Under the pieces are notes generated by a model that did no database searches, was not told the origin of the DNA, and saw only the letters and a program-made list of their open reading frames with translations. From the NCBI GenBank assembly GCA_022839785.1, contig JALHJW010000002.1:186001-250000 (forward strand): 64,000 nt of DNA. Reading direction: 5' to 3'. Position 1 is the first letter of the stretch. Every line of letters begins with the position of its first letter. The stretch is from Desulfovibrio sp. (GTDB lineage: Bacteria > Desulfobacterota > Desulfovibrionia > Desulfovibrionales > Desulfovibrionaceae). The position numbers and the translations under genes are program-made. This document shows, piece by piece, positions 33,995 through 45,198 of this stretch.

Positions 33995-34099
33995 TTAGAG
34001 GGGAAATATACACGGAAGCGCGGCCGGAGGGAACAGGGGGACACGAAGAAGTCCGACACGGCCCCCGCAAGGCGTTGAACCGCAATGGTTCTTTCAGGC

Positions 34100-35254
34100 T
34101 CAGCGAAGAAGCCGGAAGGACATCAGGAACATGGCGAGGCCGAGCAGGGAGGAGGCCGCGAAGACCGCGTCCAGGCCGAACAGCGCGTAGACTCCGCCCA
34201 TGAGCAGGGGCCCGGCGGTCTGGCCCACCCGGAGCAGCGTGGCGTTGGCCGCCATGTAGGCGGCGCGGTACTCGGGCGGGGCGATCTTGTTGAGCAGGGT
34301 CATGATCCCCGGAATGTTCAGCCCCTGCGCCAGGCCGAAGAGCGCCACGGGCAGGACCATGCCCCAGCGGCTGTCCATGAACGGCACCAGGGCGAAGGCC
34401 AGGGCGTAGAGCGCGAAGGCCGCGCGCATCAGGGTCTGTTCGCGCACGTAGCGGACCATGCGGCCGAGCTGCGAGGCGGCCAGCCCGGAGAAGAACGAGG
34501 CCGCGCAGATCACCAGACCGATGCTCACGGATCCGGCCCCGAAACGATGGGCCAGGAGGATGGGCGTATAGGTGACCAGGGGGCCGTAGAGGAGCACGAA
34601 GGTGATCAGCGAGACGACGTAGATGCCCGAGGCCTCGGGCGCGCGCATGCCCCTGAGCGCCCCGCGCAGGTAGTCGCCCAGGGTCTGGGTGCGCGCGGGC
34701 CGGGGCGGGTGCAGCCGCCGCGCCGCCAGCCAGCAGAGCGGCACGGCCAGCAGCGCCAGCAGGAACGGCCAGCGCCAGCCCAGGGCGCCGAGCAGGCCGC
34801 CCAGGAAAGGATAGCCCGCCGTGCCCACGGAGAGCACGGCCGCGTTCAGGCCCGTGGCCGCGGCCAACTCCGGACCGATGAAGTAGTCGCCGAGCAGGGT
34901 CCCGGAGAGCACCCCCAGGGCCGCGGCAGCGGCCCCCTGCACCACGCGCAGGAGGAGCAGCGTGGCGAGATCCGGGGCGAAGAAGCAGGCCGCGCCCGAG
35001 GCCGCGAAGACGAGCAGCGCGGGCAGGAGCACCACGCGGCGGCCGACCCGGTCGGCCACCACCCCCCAGACGGGCGTGAGGAAGACCCCGGGCAGGGTGA
35101 AGGCCGCGATCACCAGCCCCACGTGCGCCGGGTCGAGCCCGTGCGCCTGGCCGATGTCCGGGATCACCGGGACGATGGACGAGACGCCGAGCACCACCAT
35201 CAGCGTCACGCCGAAGATCAGGCGCAGGTTGGGGTCGCGCAGGAGCGGGGTCAT
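34100..35254 (-). CDS. Major facilitator superfamily transporter
   Basis: The 384-residue protein has twelve predicted membrane helices and the MFS loop 2-3 motif GVVADRVGRRVVLLP. A basic loop between helices 6 and 7 (RRLHPPRPARTQTL) marks the two-half structure. The overall style is that of drug:proton antiporters, but the substrate cannot be inferred. ATG 35254 was chosen because the preceding open codons lack hydrophobic or conserved content. It lies between ahcY and nrdJ as an independent unit, with hairpins on both sides. Confidence 0.85.
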   Translation of the reverse strand: MTPLLRDPNLRLIFGVTLMVVLGVSSIVPVIPDIGQAHGLDPAHVGLVIAAFTLPGVFLTPVWGVVADRVGRRVVLLPALLVFAASGAACFFAPDLATLLLLRVVQGAAAAALGVLSGTLLGDYFIGPELAAATGLNAAVLSVGTAGYPFLGGLLGALGWRWPFLLALLAVPLCWLAARRLHPPRPARTQTLGDYLRGALRGMRAPEASGIYVVSLITFVLLYGPLVTYTPILLAHRFGAGSVSIGLVICAASFFSGLAASQLGRMVRYVREQTLMRAAFALYALAFALVPFMDSRWGMVLPVALFGLAQGLNIPGIMTLLNKIAPPEYRAAYMAANATLLRVGQTAGPLLMGGVYALFGLDAVFAASSLLGLAMFLMSFRLLR

Positions 35255-35307
35255 GAAGCCTCCGGGGCGGCGCGGACGGAGCGGACAGGCGAGGGGGAGC
35301 TGGACCA

Positions 35308-35335
35308 CCGGAGGGGGGCGGCCGCCCCCCTCCGG
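35308..35335. terminator. Perfect 28-base palindrome after ahcY
   Basis: The arms at 35308-35321 and 35322-35335 are perfectly complementary, giving a GC-only hairpin with a GGCC tip. It starts 9 bases beyond the ahcY stop on the minus strand and probably ends the sahR-ahcY transcript, although no T-run follows. Confidence 0.65.
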
Positions 35336-35344
35336 AAGATGCGC

Positions 35345-36768
<1,424 letters not shown>

Positions 36769-36772
<4 letters not shown>

Positions 36773-37704
36773 GATTCGCCTCCATTGAGGGTTGGTTTCG
36801 GTTTTCGCGCGGTCACAAAGACGAGGGAGAGGCCGCTGTCCAGCTTCTCCTCGCGGGTTTCCAGAATGTCGAGCCCGGCGGCGGCCGCGTGCGCGGCGAG
36901 GTCGTCCGGGGAGAAACCGAGCCAGAGGTCGCCGTGGCGGGTGCGCATGGCCTCGCGCTCGTGCCGGGCGAAGTCGATGAGCAGCAGGGAGCCGCCCGGG
37001 GCGAGCACGCGCGCGGCCTCGCCGATGCCCCTGCCGGGCTCGGCCAGGTGGTGCAGGGCCATGCAGATGAGGGCGCAGTCCGCCTCGGCGTCGCGCATGG
37101 GCAGGTGCTCCAGCTCGCCCACGCGCAGACTCGCCCAAGGGGCCTTGGCCAGCCGCTCGCGGGCCTGGGCCAGCATCTCGTGCGAGTGGTCCACGCCGAT
37201 GACGGACGGGGCCTTCTCGTGCAGCACGGGCAGCATCAGGCCGGTGCCGCAGCCGAGGTCGGCGGCAGAGGAACAGGCGGGCAGGAGCTCGCGCACGCGG
37301 GCCGCGAGATCGAAACCGCCCAAAGTCTCGCGCAGCATCTCGGGCCAGTCCGGGGCGTGGGCGTCGAAGAAACGGCGGGCCGCGGCGCGCCGCGCGTCGA
37401 GCACACGGGCCGCGGCCGCGAGGTCCGCGTCGTGTTCCGCGCCGTCCAGGAACGGCGCAAGGGCGGCCAGGAACTCGTGCGCCCTGCCCTCTTTGGCCGA
37501 GCGGTAGAAGGCCCACTGGCCGTCGCGCCGCGCCTCGGCCAGCCCGGCCTCGGCCAGGATGCGCAGATGGTGCGACACGCTGGACTGCGGCAGGGAGAGC
37601 GCCTCGACCAGCTCGCCCACGTTCAGCTCATGGCGCAGCAGCACGGCCAGCAGCCGCACCCGCGTGGCGTCCGCCAGGGCCTTGTTGAATTGAATTATCG
37701 ACAT
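36769..37704 (-). CDS. sahR: SahR: ArsR-type repressor fused to SAM-methyltransferase domain
   Basis: The 311-residue protein has an N-terminal ArsR winged helix (about 1-90: ADATRVRLLAVLL, LPQSSVSHHLRILAEAGL) and a C-terminal class I methyltransferase fold (about 150-290: ADLGCGTGLMLPVL, ALHHL, VLAPGGSLLLIDF). This two-domain layout beside ahcY is that of SahR, known from Desulfovibrio and other Proteobacteria as an S-adenosylhomocysteine-responsive repressor of SAH recycling genes. The methyltransferase fold would act as the ligand pocket. MSIIQF at ATG 37704 starts the conserved HTH; earlier in-frame codons overlap the operator. Confidence 0.88.
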
Positions 37705-37708
37705 ATTT

Positions 37709-37730
37709 TGTATCAATGTTTGTTGATACA
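37709..37730. promoter_or_regulatory. SahR operator
   Basis: A perfect 8-bp inverted repeat TGTATCAA-N6-TTGATACA lies immediately upstream of the sahR start codon, within an AT-rich 50-base stretch that should contain the promoter. Its size and place suit an ArsR-family dimer, so autoregulation of sahR-ahcY is expected. Confidence 0.8.
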
Positions 37731-37771
37731 TTGCCATTAGGCGCAACCCTCCCTCCCGTCAAGCGGGAACA

Positions 37772-37788
37772 AAGGGGGCGCTCCCCTT
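37772..37788 (-). terminator. Hairpin downstream of the second RND operon
   Basis: AAGGGG-N5-CCCCTT followed on the minus strand by TTGTTCC (overlapping the stem's T residues) lies 45 bases after the RND pump stop and before the sahR operator. It would separate the efflux transcript from sahR. Confidence 0.55.
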
Positions 37789-37832
37789 GCCGCGTCCACT
37801 GCCGGGCGCGGCATGTCCGCGCGCGTCAGCGG

Positions 37833-40800
37833 CTACTTTGCCGTCTTCTTCCCGCCCAGCCGCGCGGCCAGGCTGCCGATGGTGGTGTAGAGCACCGGCA
37901 CGGCCAGCACGCCCAGGCAGGTGGCCGCGATCATGCCGGCGAAGACCGAGGTGCCAAGGGCGTGGCGCGCGCCCGCGCCCGCGCCCGTGGAGGTCACCAG
38001 GGGGATGACGCCCAGGATGAAGGCGAAGGAGGTCATGAGGATGGGCCTGAAGCGCAGTCTGGCGGCCATGAGCGCCGCGTCCGCGATGGGCATGCCCTCC
38101 TCGTGCTTCATCTTGGCGAACTCCACGATGAGGATGGCGTTCTTGGCCGCCAGACCGATGAGCATGACCAGGCCGATCTGCGCGTAGACGTCGTTGGTCA
38201 GGCCGCGCAGGTACTGCCCGGCCATGGCCCCGAAGACGCCCAGCGGCACGGCCAGGAGCACGGCGAAGGGGATGGCCCAGCTCTCGTAGAGCGCCGCGAG
38301 GCAGAGGAAGACCATGACCAGGGCCAGGAGGAAGACCTGCCCCGACTCGCCGCCCGAGCGCTTCTCCTGCAGCGACATGCCCGACCACTCGAAGCCGTAG
38401 CCCGGCGGCAGGCTCCGGGCCGAGACCTCCTCCATGGCCCGCAGGGAGTCGCCCGAACTGAAGCCCGGCGGCGTGTCGCCGTTGACGGTCACGGTGCGGT
38501 AGAGGTTGAAGTGCTTGATGTACTCGGGGCCGGTGATGCTCCGGGCCGAGGCCAGGGTGGAGAGCGGGACCATGTCCCCGGCCCCGCTGCGCACGTAGAA
38601 GCGGCCGATGTCCTCCACGCGCTGCCGGAACTCGGGCGCGGCCTGGAGCATGACCTTGTAGGTGCGGCCGAAGCGGTTGAAGTCGTTGGCGTAGTAGCCG
38701 CCGAGATAGGTCTGCAGGGTCCGGAAGACCTGATCGACCGGCGCTCCCAGGGTCTTGGCCTTGTCGCGGTCCAGGTCCAGCCAGACCTGGGGCACGTTGT
38801 CGCTGAAGGTGGTGAAGAGTCTGGTCACGGCCGGGTCGCGCTCCGCGTCGGCCATGAAGACCTCCGCCGCCTGCGCCAGCTCGTCCACGCTGCCGCCGCC
38901 GCGCTGCTGCAACTGGTACTCGAAGCCGCCCGTGGTGGACAGGCCTTGGATGGACGGGGGGTTGAAGGCCATGGCCAGGCCGTCGGGCAGGGTCAGAAGC
39001 TGTTGCTGCACCCGCCCCAGGACCGAGGCCACGTCCATGCCCGGGGCCCGGCGCTCCTCCCAGGGGCGCAGGATGACGAAGCAGGCCGAGGCGTAGGAAC
39101 TGCTGGTCGAGGTCAGCAGGTTCAGGCCGCCCAGAACCAGCACGTCCTTGACGGCGGGCTCCTTGGCCATGATCGCCTCGACCTTGCGCATCATGATGTC
39201 GTTGCGCTCCATGGACGCGGCCTCGGGGAGCTGCACCGCGACGATGAAGTAGCCCTGGTCCTCGTCCGGCACGAAGCCCGTGGGCAGGACGCGCATGAGC
39301 TGCCAGGCGGCCCCGAAGACCACCGCGAGCACGGCGAAGGCCAGGACCCAGCGCCGGATGGCGCGCCTGACCGCGGCCTCGTACCGGACCGTGACCGCTT
39401 CGAAGAGGCGGTTGAATCTGGCGAAGAACCAGCCCAGGGGGCCGCGCGCCTCCCGCACCGGCCTGAGCATGAGCGCGCACATGGCCGGGGAGAGGGTCAG
39501 GGCCACGACGGTGGAGAGGGCCACGGAGACCGAGAGCGTGAGCGCGAACTGCTGGTAGAGCCGCCCGGCCACGCCGCCCTGGAAGGCCACGGGCACGAAG
39601 ACCGCGATGAGCACCACCGAGGTGGCGATGACCGGCGCGGTGACCTCCTGCATGGCCTTCCGGGTCGCCTCGCGCGGGTCCAGCTTCTCGGAGTCGATGC
39701 GGTGCTGCACCGCCTCCACGACCACGATGGCGTCGTCCACCACGAGGCCGATGGCCAGCACCAGGCCGAAGAGGGTCAGGGTGTTGATGGAGAAACCGAG
39801 CAGCTCGAAGGCCGCGAACGCGCCGATGAGCGAGACCGGCACCGCGAGCATGGGGATGGCCACGGCGCGGAAGTTCTGCAGGAACACCAGGACCACGATG
39901 AAGACCAGAAGCATGGCCTCGAACAGGGTCTGGACCACCTCGTCGATGGACTCGGTGACGAAGAGCGTGGTGTCGTAGCTGATCTGGTGCCGGATGCCCT
40001 TGGGAAACCCCTTGGCGAACTCGTCCATGGCCGCCTTGACCCTGTTCACCACGTCCAGGGCGTTGGCGCCGGGCAGCTGGTAGACGATGATCGAGGCCGT
40101 GTCCTTGCCCGAGAGGCGGGAGAAGGAGGTGTAGGCCTCGGACCCCAGCTCCACCCGCGCCACGTCGCGGATGCGCGTGAGCGAGCCGTCCGCGCCCGCG
40201 CGCACGATGATGCCGCCGAACTCCTCGGGCTCGGCCAGCCGGCCCTTGGTCTGGATGGTGAGCTGGAACTCCTGGCCCCTGGGCGCGGGCGGCACGCCGA
40301 TCTGGCCCGCCGGGGCCTGCAGGTTCTGCTCCTGCACCGCGCCGATGACGTCGGCCACGGTGAGGCCGAGGCGGGCGAGCTTGTCCGGATCGAGCCAGAT
40401 GCGCATGCCGTAATCCCCGGCGCCGTAGACCTGGACGTTGCCCACGCCCGGGATGCGGGCCAGGGCGTCGGCCAGGTTGATGGTGGCGTAGTTGGAGAGG
40501 AAGAGCGCGTCGTAGCCGCTGCCCTCGTCCGCGATGAGGTTGGCGCAGACGAGCATGTTCGGCGACTGCTTCTTCACGGTCAGGCCCTGGCGGGTGACGT
40601 CGTCGGGAAGCTGCGGCGAGGCCAGGGAGACGCGGTTCTGCACGTCCACGGTGGCCATGTCCAGATCGCGGCCGACCTCGAAGGTCACGGTCAGCACCAT
40701 GGAGCCGTCGTTGGCGCTGACGGACTGCATGTACATCATCTGTTCCGCGCCGTTGACCTGCTGCTCGATGGGCGTGGCCACGGACTCCTCGACCACCGCG

Positions 40801-40961
40801 GCGCTGGCCCCGGGATAGGAGGCCGAAACCTGCACCGTGGGCGGCACGATGTCCGGATACTGGGCGATGGGCAGCCCGAGCAGGCAGAGCGCGCCCGCCA
40901 GGGTGATGACGATGGAGACGACCGAGGCGAAGACCGGGTGGTCGATGAAGAAGCGGACCAT
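37833..40961 (-). CDS. RND multidrug efflux pump, HAE1 type (AcrB/MexB-like)
   Basis: The 1042-residue pump begins MVRFFIDHPVFASVVSIVI and has LPIAQYPDIVPPTVQVSASY, the standard HAE1 N-terminus. Proton-relay aspartates are in GLVVDDAIVVVEAV; EDQGYFIVAVQLPEAAS and GLAAKNAILIVEFAK are also conserved. Predicted topology is two repeats of six helices with two large periplasmic loops. It exports hydrophobic toxins using proton motive force. It follows its adaptor gene by 3 bases. It is more AcrB-like than the pump at 5726-8809. Confidence 0.94.
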   Translation of the reverse strand: MVRFFIDHPVFASVVSIVITLAGALCLLGLPIAQYPDIVPPTVQVSASYPGASAAVVEESVATPIEQQVNGAEQMMYMQSVSANDGSMVLTVTFEVGRDLDMATVDVQNRVSLASPQLPDDVTRQGLTVKKQSPNMLVCANLIADEGSGYDALFLSNYATINLADALARIPGVGNVQVYGAGDYGMRIWLDPDKLARLGLTVADVIGAVQEQNLQAPAGQIGVPPAPRGQEFQLTIQTKGRLAEPEEFGGIIVRAGADGSLTRIRDVARVELGSEAYTSFSRLSGKDTASIIVYQLPGANALDVVNRVKAAMDEFAKGFPKGIRHQISYDTTLFVTESIDEVVQTLFEAMLLVFIVVLVFLQNFRAVAIPMLAVPVSLIGAFAAFELLGFSINTLTLFGLVLAIGLVVDDAIVVVEAVQHRIDSEKLDPREATRKAMQEVTAPVIATSVVLIAVFVPVAFQGGVAGRLYQQFALTLSVSVALSTVVALTLSPAMCALMLRPVREARGPLGWFFARFNRLFEAVTVRYEAAVRRAIRRWVLAFAVLAVVFGAAWQLMRVLPTGFVPDEDQGYFIVAVQLPEAASMERNDIMMRKVEAIMAKEPAVKDVLVLGGLNLLTSTSSSYASACFVILRPWEERRAPGMDVASVLGRVQQQLLTLPDGLAMAFNPPSIQGLSTTGGFEYQLQQRGGGSVDELAQAAEVFMADAERDPAVTRLFTTFSDNVPQVWLDLDRDKAKTLGAPVDQVFRTLQTYLGGYYANDFNRFGRTYKVMLQAAPEFRQRVEDIGRFYVRSGAGDMVPLSTLASARSITGPEYIKHFNLYRTVTVNGDTPPGFSSGDSLRAMEEVSARSLPPGYGFEWSGMSLQEKRSGGESGQVFLLALVMVFLCLAALYESWAIPFAVLLAVPLGVFGAMAGQYLRGLTNDVYAQIGLVMLIGLAAKNAILIVEFAKMKHEEGMPIADAALMAARLRFRPILMTSFAFILGVIPLVTSTGAGAGARHALGTSVFAGMIAATCLGVLAVPVLYTTIGSLAARLGGKKTAK

Positions 40962-40964
40962 GGC

Positions 40965-42191
40965 CTATCCCTTCGGCGACGCGGCGGGCGCGTCCGGCAG
41001 CAAGCCGACCTCGTCCTGGGGGACTTCCTGGGGGTCCACGGACATGCCCGGCCTGAGCTTCTGGATGTTCTCCACCACCACCTTGTCCCCGGCGGCCAGC
41101 CCCTGCTCGATCACGTAGAAACTGCCCAGGCCCGCGCCCAGGGTCACGGTCCTGGCCTCAAGGACGTTGTTCGCCCCGGCCACGTAGACGGTCTTGCGGC
41201 CCTGCGTGTCCATGATCGCGCGCTGCGGCGCGAGGAGCGTGTCCTTCCGGTCCTCGGCCTTGACCCGCACCTTGGCGAACTGGCCGGGCAGGAGCATGCC
41301 GGTGGGGTTGGGGAATATGCCCCGGACGGGCAGCGTGCCGGTCCTCGGGTCCACGGTGCGTTGCGCGATCTCGGCCCTGCCGACCTGATCGTACTCCTTG
41401 CCGTCGGCGAGCACGAGGTAGAGGGGCGGAGACTCGTCCGCCTGCTCATGCTTGGCCTGCACGGCGCGGATGTAGGAGAGGTACTCCTGCTCCGAGATGC
41501 TGAAATTGACGTAGATGGGGTCGACCGAATCCACGGTGGTCAGCAGGGTGCTCTCGCTGCGGCCCACCAGACTGCCCACCTTGACCTGGGCCTTGCCCGC
41601 GCGGCCGGTGATGGGCGAGGTCACGTCGCAGTAGCCGAGGTTGAGGCGGGCCGCCTGCACGGCCGCGGTCAGCGAGGCCGCCTGGGCCTGGGCCTCGCGG
41701 TAGCTGGTGCGGACCCTGTCGTACTCCTCCTGGCTGACCACGCTCTGCTTGAACAGCGCGGAATAACGGGCGTCGTCGGCCTTGGCCTTGTCCAGCGAGG
41801 CCTGGTTGCGCGACAGGTCGCCCTGGGCCTGGTGCAGGGCCTCCTCGAAGGGCTTCCTGTCGATGGCGAAGAGCAGGTCGCCCTGCTTGACCAGTCCGCC
41901 CTCGACGTAGGCGATACGCTCCAGAAAGCCTTCCACGCGGGCGCGTATCTCCACGGACTCCTTGGCTTCGAGCTGACCCGTGTAGTCGTAGATCATGGGC
42001 ACTGTGCGCGGCCGCATGACCAGCACCTTGACCGGCACGGCCTGGGGCGCGGCCTGCTCCCCCTTCCGGGCCTCGGGCTTCCGGTCCTCGCCGCCGCAGC
42101 CCGCGCCGAGCAGCGCCAGGAGGAGGACAGCGGCCAGAATGGCGGGACGGCGCGGTCCCGAAAGGGAGGGAAGGGAATCGCGGGCGCTCAT
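40965..42191 (-). CDS. RND efflux periplasmic adaptor lipoprotein (AcrA-like)
   Basis: The 408-residue adaptor has a lipoprotein signal peptide (AAVLLLALLGAGC), a lipoyl domain half (EIRARVEGFLERIAYVEGGL), an alpha-hairpin (about 110-180), the second lipoyl half (SPITGRAGKAQVKVG), and the AcrA/MexA-type beta-barrel segment (DPRTGTLPVRGIFPNPTGMLLPGQ). It is the first gene of the two-gene operon with the HAE1 pump. The divergent 256-base gap to the MCP at 42448 holds its promoter. No outer-membrane channel or TetR repressor gene is adjacent. Confidence 0.93.
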   Translation of the reverse strand: MSARDSLPSLSGPRRPAILAAVLLLALLGAGCGGEDRKPEARKGEQAAPQAVPVKVLVMRPRTVPMIYDYTGQLEAKESVEIRARVEGFLERIAYVEGGLVKQGDLLFAIDRKPFEEALHQAQGDLSRNQASLDKAKADDARYSALFKQSVVSQEEYDRVRTSYREAQAQAASLTAAVQAARLNLGYCDVTSPITGRAGKAQVKVGSLVGRSESTLLTTVDSVDPIYVNFSISEQEYLSYIRAVQAKHEQADESPPLYLVLADGKEYDQVGRAEIAQRTVDPRTGTLPVRGIFPNPTGMLLPGQFAKVRVKAEDRKDTLLAPQRAIMDTQGRKTVYVAGANNVLEARTVTLGAGLGSFYVIEQGLAAGDKVVVENIQKLRPGMSVDPQEVPQDEVGLLPDAPAASPKG

Positions 42192-42447
42192 GCAGGACCT
42201 CCGGTCTCCAAAATGGCACGAAGATTGTTATTTTTCCGTGCGGTTGTCGGAATCTTTGCGGAATATACCCAAATGCGCGCATCCGTCCATGGGGAGAAAC
42301 CAGCACCGTCCGGAGACGACCCTTGCGGATACAGGATTCCAGACCTTCCGGGACCGTTTTGACAATACGGAAAGGTCACTTGATCAATTCCACATTAGTG
42401 TATAGGTGCTTGCCGTTTTTCCACACCTCCGCGCCAAGGAGAGCAGA

Positions 42448-44106
42448 ATGAATCCCGTCGTCGCCGCCACCGCCGTTGCCGCCTGCGCCGCCCTGGCCGC
42501 AGGCCTCGCAGCCCCCCTCGCCTCCGCCGTCTGGCAGTCCGCCGTGATCGCGGCCGTCCTGGCCGGAGCGGCGGCCCTTGCCGCCACCGTCCTGACGGCC
42601 CGCAGCCTGCGCGCGGCTCTGCGGCCGCTGGCCGAGGCCGCCGCGGCGGGCGCGCGCGGCGAAACGGCCGCCCTGCCCCGGCTGCCCGCCTGCCTGGCCG
42701 GGGCCGCGGACGCGGCGGGCGAACTGGCCGAGGCCCTGCGCGCGGCGCGGGAACGGGCCGAAGCCGCCGAACACCAGGCCGAGAAATGGCACACGACCAA
42801 CAAGCTCACGGCGGCGGGCGCGCTCAAGGCCAAGCGCCGCGACGACGTGACCAGACAGAGCATGCTGGAGGCCTCGGCCACCCTGCGCGAGGTCTCGGAC
42901 TCCATCACCGCGTTCGCCGCCTCCCTAGGCACGGACGCGAAAAAGGTCAGCTCCGGGGCCGAGGTGCAGCGCGGCCGCGTGGAGAGCGCCGCGGCCGCGG
43001 TGGAGGAGATGAACGCCACCAACGCCGAGGTGGCGCGCAGCGCGAGCCAGGCCTCGCAGATCGCCGAACGGACGCGCGGCATGGCGGGCCAGGGGGCCGG
43101 GGTGGTGGCCGAATCGGTGAACGCCATCGCCGAGCTCTCCGGCGTCATGTCCGGGCTGCACGGCGACATGGCGGACCTGGGCGGCAAGGCCGCGAGCATC
43201 GGGCAGGTCATGACCGTGATCAGCGACATCGCGGACCAGACCAACCTGCTGGCCCTGAACGCGGCCATCGAGGCGGCCCGGGCCGGGGACGCGGGACGCG
43301 GCTTCGCCGTGGTGGCGGACGAGGTGCGCAAGCTGGCCGAGAAGACCATGACCGCCACCAAGGAGGTGGAGGGCGTGATCCGGGGCATCCAGGACGGCAC
43401 GCAAAAAAGCCTTGCAAGCATGGACCAGGCCGCCCGCGCCGTGGCGCGCGCCACGGACCTGTCCGGGCGCTCGGGCGGGATGCTGCGGGAGATTCTGGAC
43501 CTGGCCAACGGCACCTCGGATCAGATGCAGGCCATCGCCGCGGCCAGCTCGCAGCAGTCCGCGGCCAGCGAGGACGTGGCCCGGAACATGGAGACCCTGG
43601 CCCGCTTCTCCGCGGACACGGCGCGCGACATGACCGGCGCCATGGAGTCCATCCACAGGCTCGACGGGCAGATCCAGGAACTGGTGAAGCTGTCGGGCGT
43701 CTTCCGGATCATCTCCGAGGGCAAGGTCCTGGCCGAGGTGGAGCAGATCGCCCACGGCAAGGAGGTCGCCAGCCTGGCGCGCGACCGCGCCGAGCGGGCC
43801 ATGCGCCACGCCGTGGACCGCCATCCCTTCCTGGAGCTGCTCTACCTCACCGACGGCGCGGGCATCCAGATCACGGAGAACATCGCGCCCAAGGATTTCC
43901 GCGCCGCCTACGCCGACTCGGCGCGCGGCAAGAACTGGTCCGGCCGCCCCTGGTTCGCGGGCGCGGTGAAGAACAAGGACACCTTCCTCTCCTCCATCTA
44001 CGTCTCCGAGGCCTCGGGGGACTACTGCCTGACCGTGTCCGTGCCCATCATGCAGGGCGACGCCGTGGTCGGCGTGCTCGGCGCGGACATCAAGCTCTTC
44101 GGGTAG
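42448..44106 (+). CDS. Chemoreceptor-like MCP with C-terminal cytoplasmic Cache domain
   Basis: The 552-residue protein has two hydrophobic helices at the extreme N-terminus (about 4-24 and 28-50) with almost no loop between them, then a signalling domain with the conserved tip (VISDIADQTNLLALNAAIEA) and, after it, a C-terminal domain of about 120 residues (LLYLTDGAGIQITENI, GKNWSGRPWFAGAV, VSVPIMQGDAVVGVLGADI) that looks like a single Cache sensor. Cache domains are normally periplasmic and N-terminal, so this receptor would sense from inside the cell. ATG 42448 is preceded by AAGGAG at 9 bases. It converges on cheV. Confidence 0.85.
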   Translation: MNPVVAATAVAACAALAAGLAAPLASAVWQSAVIAAVLAGAAALAATVLTARSLRAALRPLAEAAAAGARGETAALPRLPACLAGAADAAGELAEALRAARERAEAAEHQAEKWHTTNKLTAAGALKAKRRDDVTRQSMLEASATLREVSDSITAFAASLGTDAKKVSSGAEVQRGRVESAAAAVEEMNATNAEVARSASQASQIAERTRGMAGQGAGVVAESVNAIAELSGVMSGLHGDMADLGGKAASIGQVMTVISDIADQTNLLALNAAIEAARAGDAGRGFAVVADEVRKLAEKTMTATKEVEGVIRGIQDGTQKSLASMDQAARAVARATDLSGRSGGMLREILDLANGTSDQMQAIAAASSQQSAASEDVARNMETLARFSADTARDMTGAMESIHRLDGQIQELVKLSGVFRIISEGKVLAEVEQIAHGKEVASLARDRAERAMRHAVDRHPFLELLYLTDGAGIQITENIAPKDFRAAYADSARGKNWSGRPWFAGAVKNKDTFLSSIYVSEASGDYCLTVSVPIMQGDAVVGVLGADIKLFG

Positions 44107-44128
44107 AGGGAAAAGAGACGGTTCGCCC

Positions 44129-45085
44129 CTACCCCGCGCGGCCGATGTAGCGGTCGGCCAGGGCCTTGGCGCGGGCGGCCACGGTGGCCATCTCGGGCTT
44201 GGATATCTGGTCGTCCGCGCCCACGGCGTCGCCCTTGTGCCGGAGCTTGTCCGTGATCAGCGAGGAGAAGAGGATCACCGGCAGGCCCTGGAAGCGCGGG
44301 TCTGTCTTGATGCGTTTGGTCAGGGAATGGCCGTCCATGCCAGGCATCTCGATGTCCGAGACGATGACGTGGACCAGATCCGAAAGCCTGCGGCCCTCGG
44401 TCTGGGCCGCACCATGCAGTTCCTCCAGGCGGTCCCAGGCCATCTGGCCGTTGATGGTGCGGATGACGTCGAAGCCCGACTGCTCCAGGGACGATCCGAT
44501 CATGCGGCGGATGGTGCCCGAGTCGTCGGCGATGAGGGCGCGGTAGCGGAAGTCCGAGGCCACGGCCTGGGTCGCGTCCAAGGCCTTGAGGCTCAGGCTC
44601 GGATTCAGCTCGCCCACGATGCGCTCCATGTCCAAGAGGAAGACCACGCGGTCCTCGATGCGCACCACGCCGGTCACGGAATCCTCGGAATAGTGGGAGA
44701 CGTGCTTTGACGGCGGCTCGATGGCCGTCCAGGAAAGCCGGTGGATGCGGGTCACGCCGGAGACGCGGAAGGCGTTGACCACGTTGTTGAACTCGGTGAC
44801 GATGACCTTGTCGTTCTGCGAGGCCGGGGTGTCCTTGCCCAGCCACATGGCCAGGTCCACCAGCGGGATGACCTTGTTGCGCAGGTTGAAGGTGCCGCGC
44901 ACCGAGGGATGCACCGCCGCGGGCAGATGCGTGACCTGCGGCAGCCGGATGATCTCCAGGACCTTGGCCACGTTGACCCCGTAGAAGCCTTGGTACACGC
45001 GGTCCCCGGCCCGTTCGTCGATGTAGAACTCGACGATTTCAAGCTCGTTGGTCCCGGCTTCCAGCAGAATGTTGGACTGCGACAT
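44129..45085 (-). CDS. cheV: CheV: CheW-receiver coupling protein
   Basis: The 318-residue protein has a CheW-like domain (about residues 15-165, with VHPSVRGTFNLRNKVIPLVDL) that couples receptors to CheA, and a C-terminal receiver (about 185-310) with the acidic pair in LIADDSG, the phosphoacceptor in VIVSDIEMPGMDG and the lysine in ISKPE. CheV tunes chemotaxis signalling or adaptation. Its gene sits end-to-end with a chemoreceptor gene, 22 bases apart, suggesting related function despite opposite strands. Confidence 0.93.
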   Translation of the reverse strand: MSQSNILLEAGTNELEIVEFYIDERAGDRVYQGFYGVNVAKVLEIIRLPQVTHLPAAVHPSVRGTFNLRNKVIPLVDLAMWLGKDTPASQNDKVIVTEFNNVVNAFRVSGVTRIHRLSWTAIEPPSKHVSHYSEDSVTGVVRIEDRVVFLLDMERIVGELNPSLSLKALDATQAVASDFRYRALIADDSGTIRRMIGSSLEQSGFDVIRTINGQMAWDRLEELHGAAQTEGRRLSDLVHVIVSDIEMPGMDGHSLTKRIKTDPRFQGLPVILFSSLITDKLRHKGDAVGADDQISKPEMATVAARAKALADRYIGRAG

Positions 45086-45198
45086 ACGCCCCCCCAGTGG
45101 AGAGTCGCCCGCGTTCCTCCGCCGACGACGTGAAAGATTCCCCCGACTATCCTGCTATTTTGTCGCAAAAAAGACGATTAGGCAACGGATGGCCGGAA

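Noticed and set aside
33949..34099. Cobalamin riboswitch or NrdR boxes upstream of nrdJ
   Set aside because: The gap is only about 150 bases and shows simple hairpins, but no recognisable B12-box or paired NrdR palindromes.
37716..42362. 1548-codon open frame opposite the second RND operon
   Set aside because: It covers the complement of two well-supported genes and reads as repetitive H/G/R/V-rich sequence with no motif. It is a compositional shadow.
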